From: Candidatus Pelagibacter sp.
GTDB lineage: Bacteria > Pseudomonadota > Alphaproteobacteria > Pelagibacterales > Pelagibacteraceae
Assembly: GCA_016777545.1 (NCBI GenBank)
Contig: JADHRH010000026.1
Coordinates: forward strand, 1 to 10,107
Direction of reading: 5' to 3'
DNA: 10,107 nucleotides
Both the position numbers and the translations under genes were made by a program. The notes under the pieces are model-generated. The model had not been told where the DNA came from and searched no databases. It worked only from the letters and a program-made list of their open reading frames with translations. Below, piece by piece: positions 7,625 to 10,107 of the stretch. Every line of letters starts with the position of its first letter. Position 1 is the first letter of the stretch.

Positions 7625-7870
7625 ATGAGCGCAACAGGACTAGCAATTATTTATATCATAATATGGTGGATAGTGTTTTTTGCAATTTTACCAATAGATG
7701 TTAATAGAAATAAGACTATTAAGATTGAAGGTGAAGATGCCGGATCTCCTGAAAATCCAAAGATGTTAAAAAAATTTTTTTATTGTACTGGTATTACATC
7801 CTTAATTTTTATAATAATTTATATTTTAATTAAATATGAATACTTAAATTTAAGAAATATAATTAGTTAA
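7625..7870 (+). CDS. DUF1467 family small membrane protein
   Basis: This is an 81-residue protein of unknown function. Two hydrophobic helices are visible, at about residues 4-23 (containing the W14-W15 pair and ending in ILP) and 51-70. They are joined by a polar loop of about 27 residues with a GSPENP stretch at 40-45. The tryptophan pair, the LP at the end of helix 1, the Gly/Pro-rich loop and the second helix match my recollection of DUF1467 proteins, which in Alphaproteobacteria are encoded next to proS. An inner-membrane location is likely, with no signal peptide apart from helix 1. The ATG follows the RNase J stop immediately, with zero spacing. The conserved position beside proS and lolC is suggestive but does not assign a function. 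Confidence 0.8.
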   Translation: MSATGLAIIYIIIWWIVFFAILPIDVNRNKTIKIEGEDAGSPENPKMLKKFFYCTGITSLIFIIIYILIKYEYLNLRNIIS

Positions 7871-7872
7871 AT

Positions 7873-9207
7873 ATGCATATATCAAAATCATTTATACCCA
7901 TATTAAAAAACAACCCTTCTGAAGCTAAAATAAAATCACACCAATTAATGTTAAGAGTCGGTATGATAAAACAATCCTCGGCGGGTATTTACTCTTGGTT
8001 ACCTTTAGGATTTAAGGTGATGAAAAAAATTGAACAAATTGTAAGAGAAGAGCAAAACAAAATTGGTGCTCAAGAAATTTTGATGCCTACTATTCAATCT
8101 AGTGAAATTTGGAAAGAAAGTGGACGCTATGACGATTACGGAGAAGAAATGTTAAGGATAAATGATCGCCAAAATAGAGAAATGTTATATGGTCCAACAA
8201 ATGAGGAGTTAGTCACTGATATATTCAGATCTAGTATTAAATCATATAAATCATTGCCACAATTATTATATCATATTCAATGGAAATTTAGAGACGAAGT
8301 AAGACCAAGATTTGGAATAATGAGGTGTAGAGAATTCTATATGAAAGATGCTTACTCATTTGATGTGAGTGATGAAGAGGCTGTATTTTCTTACAATAAA
8401 TTCTTCTTATCGTATTTAAAAACTTTTAAAAGACTTGAGTTAACTGCAATTCCTATGGCTGCCGATACAGGTCCAATTGGAGGAAATCTTTCACATGAAT
8501 TTATTATTCTTGCTGACACAGGTGAAAGTAAAATTTTTACAGACAAAAGAATTTTTGACTTGAATAGCGATGGTTCAATAATAGAAAAAAATTCTTTAGA
8601 AAATTTAAGAAAAAAATTTGAACAATATTATTCTGTTACAGATGAAAAATTCAAAAAAGAAGAATTTGAAAAAGAAGTTTCGGTTGAAAATAGATTGATA
8701 ACAAAAGGAATTGAAGTTGGACATATATTTTATTTTGGAGATAAGTACTCTAAACCATTAAATGCATCAGTAGATTTGCCTGAGGGTAAGAAGGATTTTG
8801 TTAAAATGGGATCTTATGGAATTGGTGTGTCTAGATTAGTTGGTGCAATTATTGAGGCTAAATATGATGATAAAGAAGAAATCATGAAATGGCCATTTGC
8901 TATTGCTCCATTTGAACTAGCAATATTACCAATGATTAACAAAAATGATAATTCAACTTTAGAAAAAGCAAATAAAATTTTTGAATTTTTTAATGTCAAT
9001 GGTATTGATGCAATAATTGATGATATGGATGAAAACCTATCATCCAAAATTAAAAAATTTAATTTAATTGGCGTTCCATTTCAAATTATTATTGGAAAAA
9101 AGTCAGATGGTGATTTACTAGAATTTAAAGAAATTGGCAAAGATCCTCAAAATTTAACTTTAGATCAAATATTAAAAATTTTAATTAAACAAAAAGAAAA
9201 AAATTGA
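7873..9207 (+). CDS. proS: Prolyl-tRNA synthetase, short form without large editing insertion
   Basis: This class II synthetase charges tRNA-Pro with proline in the cytosol. It has 444 residues, typical of the alphaproteobacterial short form and well below the roughly 570 of E. coli ProS. Visible elements are an N-terminal region with motif 1 (about 30-75), GPTNEE at 107-112, motif 2 FRDEVRPRFGIMRCREF at 139-155, MAADTGPIGGNLSHEF at 195-210, and motif 3 GSYGIGVSRLVGA at 313-325. A C-terminal anticodon-binding domain follows from about 340. Between motifs 2 and 3, only a short segment (about 215-270) stands where the E. coli-type enzyme carries its editing domain of about 180 residues. Removal of misacylated Ala-tRNA-Pro would then need a free-standing factor, not seen in this window. 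The ATG is 2 bases after the DUF1467 stop; no Shine-Dalgarno site is visible. Confidence 0.97.
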   Translation: MHISKSFIPILKNNPSEAKIKSHQLMLRVGMIKQSSAGIYSWLPLGFKVMKKIEQIVREEQNKIGAQEILMPTIQSSEIWKESGRYDDYGEEMLRINDRQNREMLYGPTNEELVTDIFRSSIKSYKSLPQLLYHIQWKFRDEVRPRFGIMRCREFYMKDAYSFDVSDEEAVFSYNKFFLSYLKTFKRLELTAIPMAADTGPIGGNLSHEFIILADTGESKIFTDKRIFDLNSDGSIIEKNSLENLRKKFEQYYSVTDEKFKKEEFEKEVSVENRLITKGIEVGHIFYFGDKYSKPLNASVDLPEGKKDFVKMGSYGIGVSRLVGAIIEAKYDDKEEIMKWPFAIAPFELAILPMINKNDNSTLEKANKIFEFFNVNGIDAIIDDMDENLSSKIKKFNLIGVPFQIIIGKKSDGDLLEFKEIGKDPQNLTLDQILKILIKQKEKN

Positions 9208-10107
9208 TTTCTACTTTAGAAAAAGAGATTACATTTAGATATCTAAAAACTAGAAAAAAAGATGGTTTTTTAAATATAATTTCAATATTTTCTTTTATTG
9301 GAATAAGTCTAGGTGTTGCTGTTTTAATTATCGTTATGTCGGTAATGAATGGTTTTAGAACAGAACTTATAAACAAAATTGTTGGTTTTAATCCTCATAT
9401 AACTATTAAGCCTTACGAAAATTCTATCTCTGCAGATAAACTTAAAAATAAAGAGTTAAAAAAGATTTCTGAAGAATTGCTATATAGTAATTCGGGTGAA
9501 GCAATTATTATTAGTCAAGATTTTACCAAAGGTATTGTTTTAAGAGGGTACAGTCAAAAAAATTTCTCAAAGCTTAACGTGGTAAATAAAGGTCGATTTT
9601 CTGGCAATTCGAATAAACTTTATAAAAATAATATTTCAATCGGTAAGGAATTAAGTTTTGATTTAGAACTTAAGATCGGAGATAAATTATCAATTATCTC
9701 TCCATCTGGGATAGAAACTATTATTGGTAATTTACCCAAACAAGAAGTTTTTACTGTTAGCTCAATCTTTGAAAGTGGATTAGCTGACTTTGATAGAAAT
9801 ATAGCTTTTATAAATATAAATACATTAGACAATTTTTTTGATTTTAATAAAGATGATAGAAATTTAGAAATTTATCTTAAAAATCCTTCAGACATAGTTA
9901 TTGCAAAAAATAAAGTTAAAGAAGTATTTAAAGATGAATTTATTTATACATGGGCTGATATGAATAGTTCGTTATTTTCAGCATTAAAAGTTGAGAGAAA
10001 TGTAATGTTTATAATTTTGTCTTTAATAATATTAGTAGCAGCATTTAATATAATTTCAGGTCTTACAATATTGGTGAAAAATAAAACTAGAGATATAGCA
10101 ATTCTTA
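9204..10107 (+). CDS. lolC: Lipoprotein-releasing ABC transporter permease, LolC/LolE type (3'-partial)
   Basis: This is the permease of the Lol ABC transporter, which releases outer-membrane lipoproteins from the inner membrane to the periplasmic carrier LolA, working with the ATPase LolD. The frame is open to the window end (301 codons; family length about 415). It contains EITFRYLKTRKKDGF at 8-22, a first membrane helix at about 23-47 (SFIGISLGVAVLIIVMSVMN), then NGFRTEL, a periplasmic domain at about 55-260, and the start of the second membrane block at about 268-288, followed by VKNKTRDIAIL. I place the start at TTG 9204, which overlaps the proS stop by four bases (TTGA). The frame closes upstream at TAA 9186-9188, and the first ATG (9336) is inside helix 1, so no better start exists. 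Alphaproteobacteria often have one LolC/E-type permease, so lolC versus lolE is partly nominal; lolD is expected downstream. Confidence 0.93.
   Translation, partial: MISTLEKEITFRYLKTRKKDGFLNIISIFSFIGISLGVAVLIIVMSVMNGFRTELINKIVGFNPHITIKPYENSISADKLKNKELKKISEELLYSNSGEAIIISQDFTKGIVLRGYSQKNFSKLNVVNKGRFSGNSNKLYKNNISIGKELSFDLELKIGDKLSIISPSGIETIIGNLPKQEVFTVSSIFESGLADFDRNIAFININTLDNFFDFNKDDRNLEIYLKNPSDIVIAKNKVKEVFKDEFIYTWADMNSSLFSALKVERNVMFIILSLIILVAAFNIISGLTILVKNKTRDIAIL

Noticed and set aside
7843..7854. Perfect 12-base palindrome CTTAAATTTAAG shortly before the proS start
   Set aside because: It is made mostly of A and T and lies inside the DUF1467 coding end; such palindromes are expected by chance in DNA this AT-rich, and it has neither the GC stem nor the T-run of a terminator.
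9185..9376. Minus-strand open frame across the proS/lolC junction
   Set aside because: The plus strand here is better explained by the end of proS and the conserved N-terminus of lolC.
9620..9832. Minus-strand open frame of 70 codons opposite the lolC periplasmic domain
   Set aside because: The plus-strand lolC frame is continuous here; the minus frame has no recognisable motif and is a shadow.

Overview
The window is a strongly AT-rich, gene-packed stretch of bacterial chromosome. All nine genes lie on the plus strand with no intergenic gap longer than 2 bases. The gene order (end of the nuo operon, then birA, coaX, RNase J, a DUF1467 gene, short-form proS, lolC) is typical of Alphaproteobacteria. 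The AT bias, Lys/Ile/Asn-rich proteins and extreme compaction suggest a streamlined member such as the SAR11/Pelagibacter group. The taxon is inferred from gene order and composition and has not been confirmed by any search.

Bases 1-4660 hold the three large antiporter-like membrane subunits of respiratory complex I: nuoL (5' end outside the window), nuoM and nuoN. Each start codon shares one base with the preceding stop codon. Bases 4660-5966 hold two cofactor genes: a minimal biotin-protein ligase (birA) and a type III pantothenate kinase (coaX). Both are unusually lysine-rich. Bases 5969-7624 encode ribonuclease J. Bases 7625-7870 encode a small two-helix membrane protein of the DUF1467 family. 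Bases 7873-9207 encode a short prolyl-tRNA synthetase without the large editing insertion. From 9204 to the window end runs a 3'-truncated lolC/lolE-type permease gene that very probably starts at TTG.

The functions are housekeeping: proton-pumping NADH oxidation, biotinylation of carboxylases, CoA synthesis, RNA maturation and decay, prolyl-tRNA charging and lipoprotein release from the inner membrane. The tight junctions suggest co-transcription and translational coupling rather than a shared pathway. I see no promoter, terminator, tRNA, rRNA, mobile element, CRISPR array or sizeable repeat, and there is no non-coding stretch to hold one. Antisense open frames inside the genes look like shadows.

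I do not see a new biological system here. The points most worth a second look are the reduced BirA with substitutions in its biotin/adenylate loop, a possible structured ribosome-binding site before birA, the TTG start of lolC, and the near absence of intergenic DNA and Shine-Dalgarno sites.
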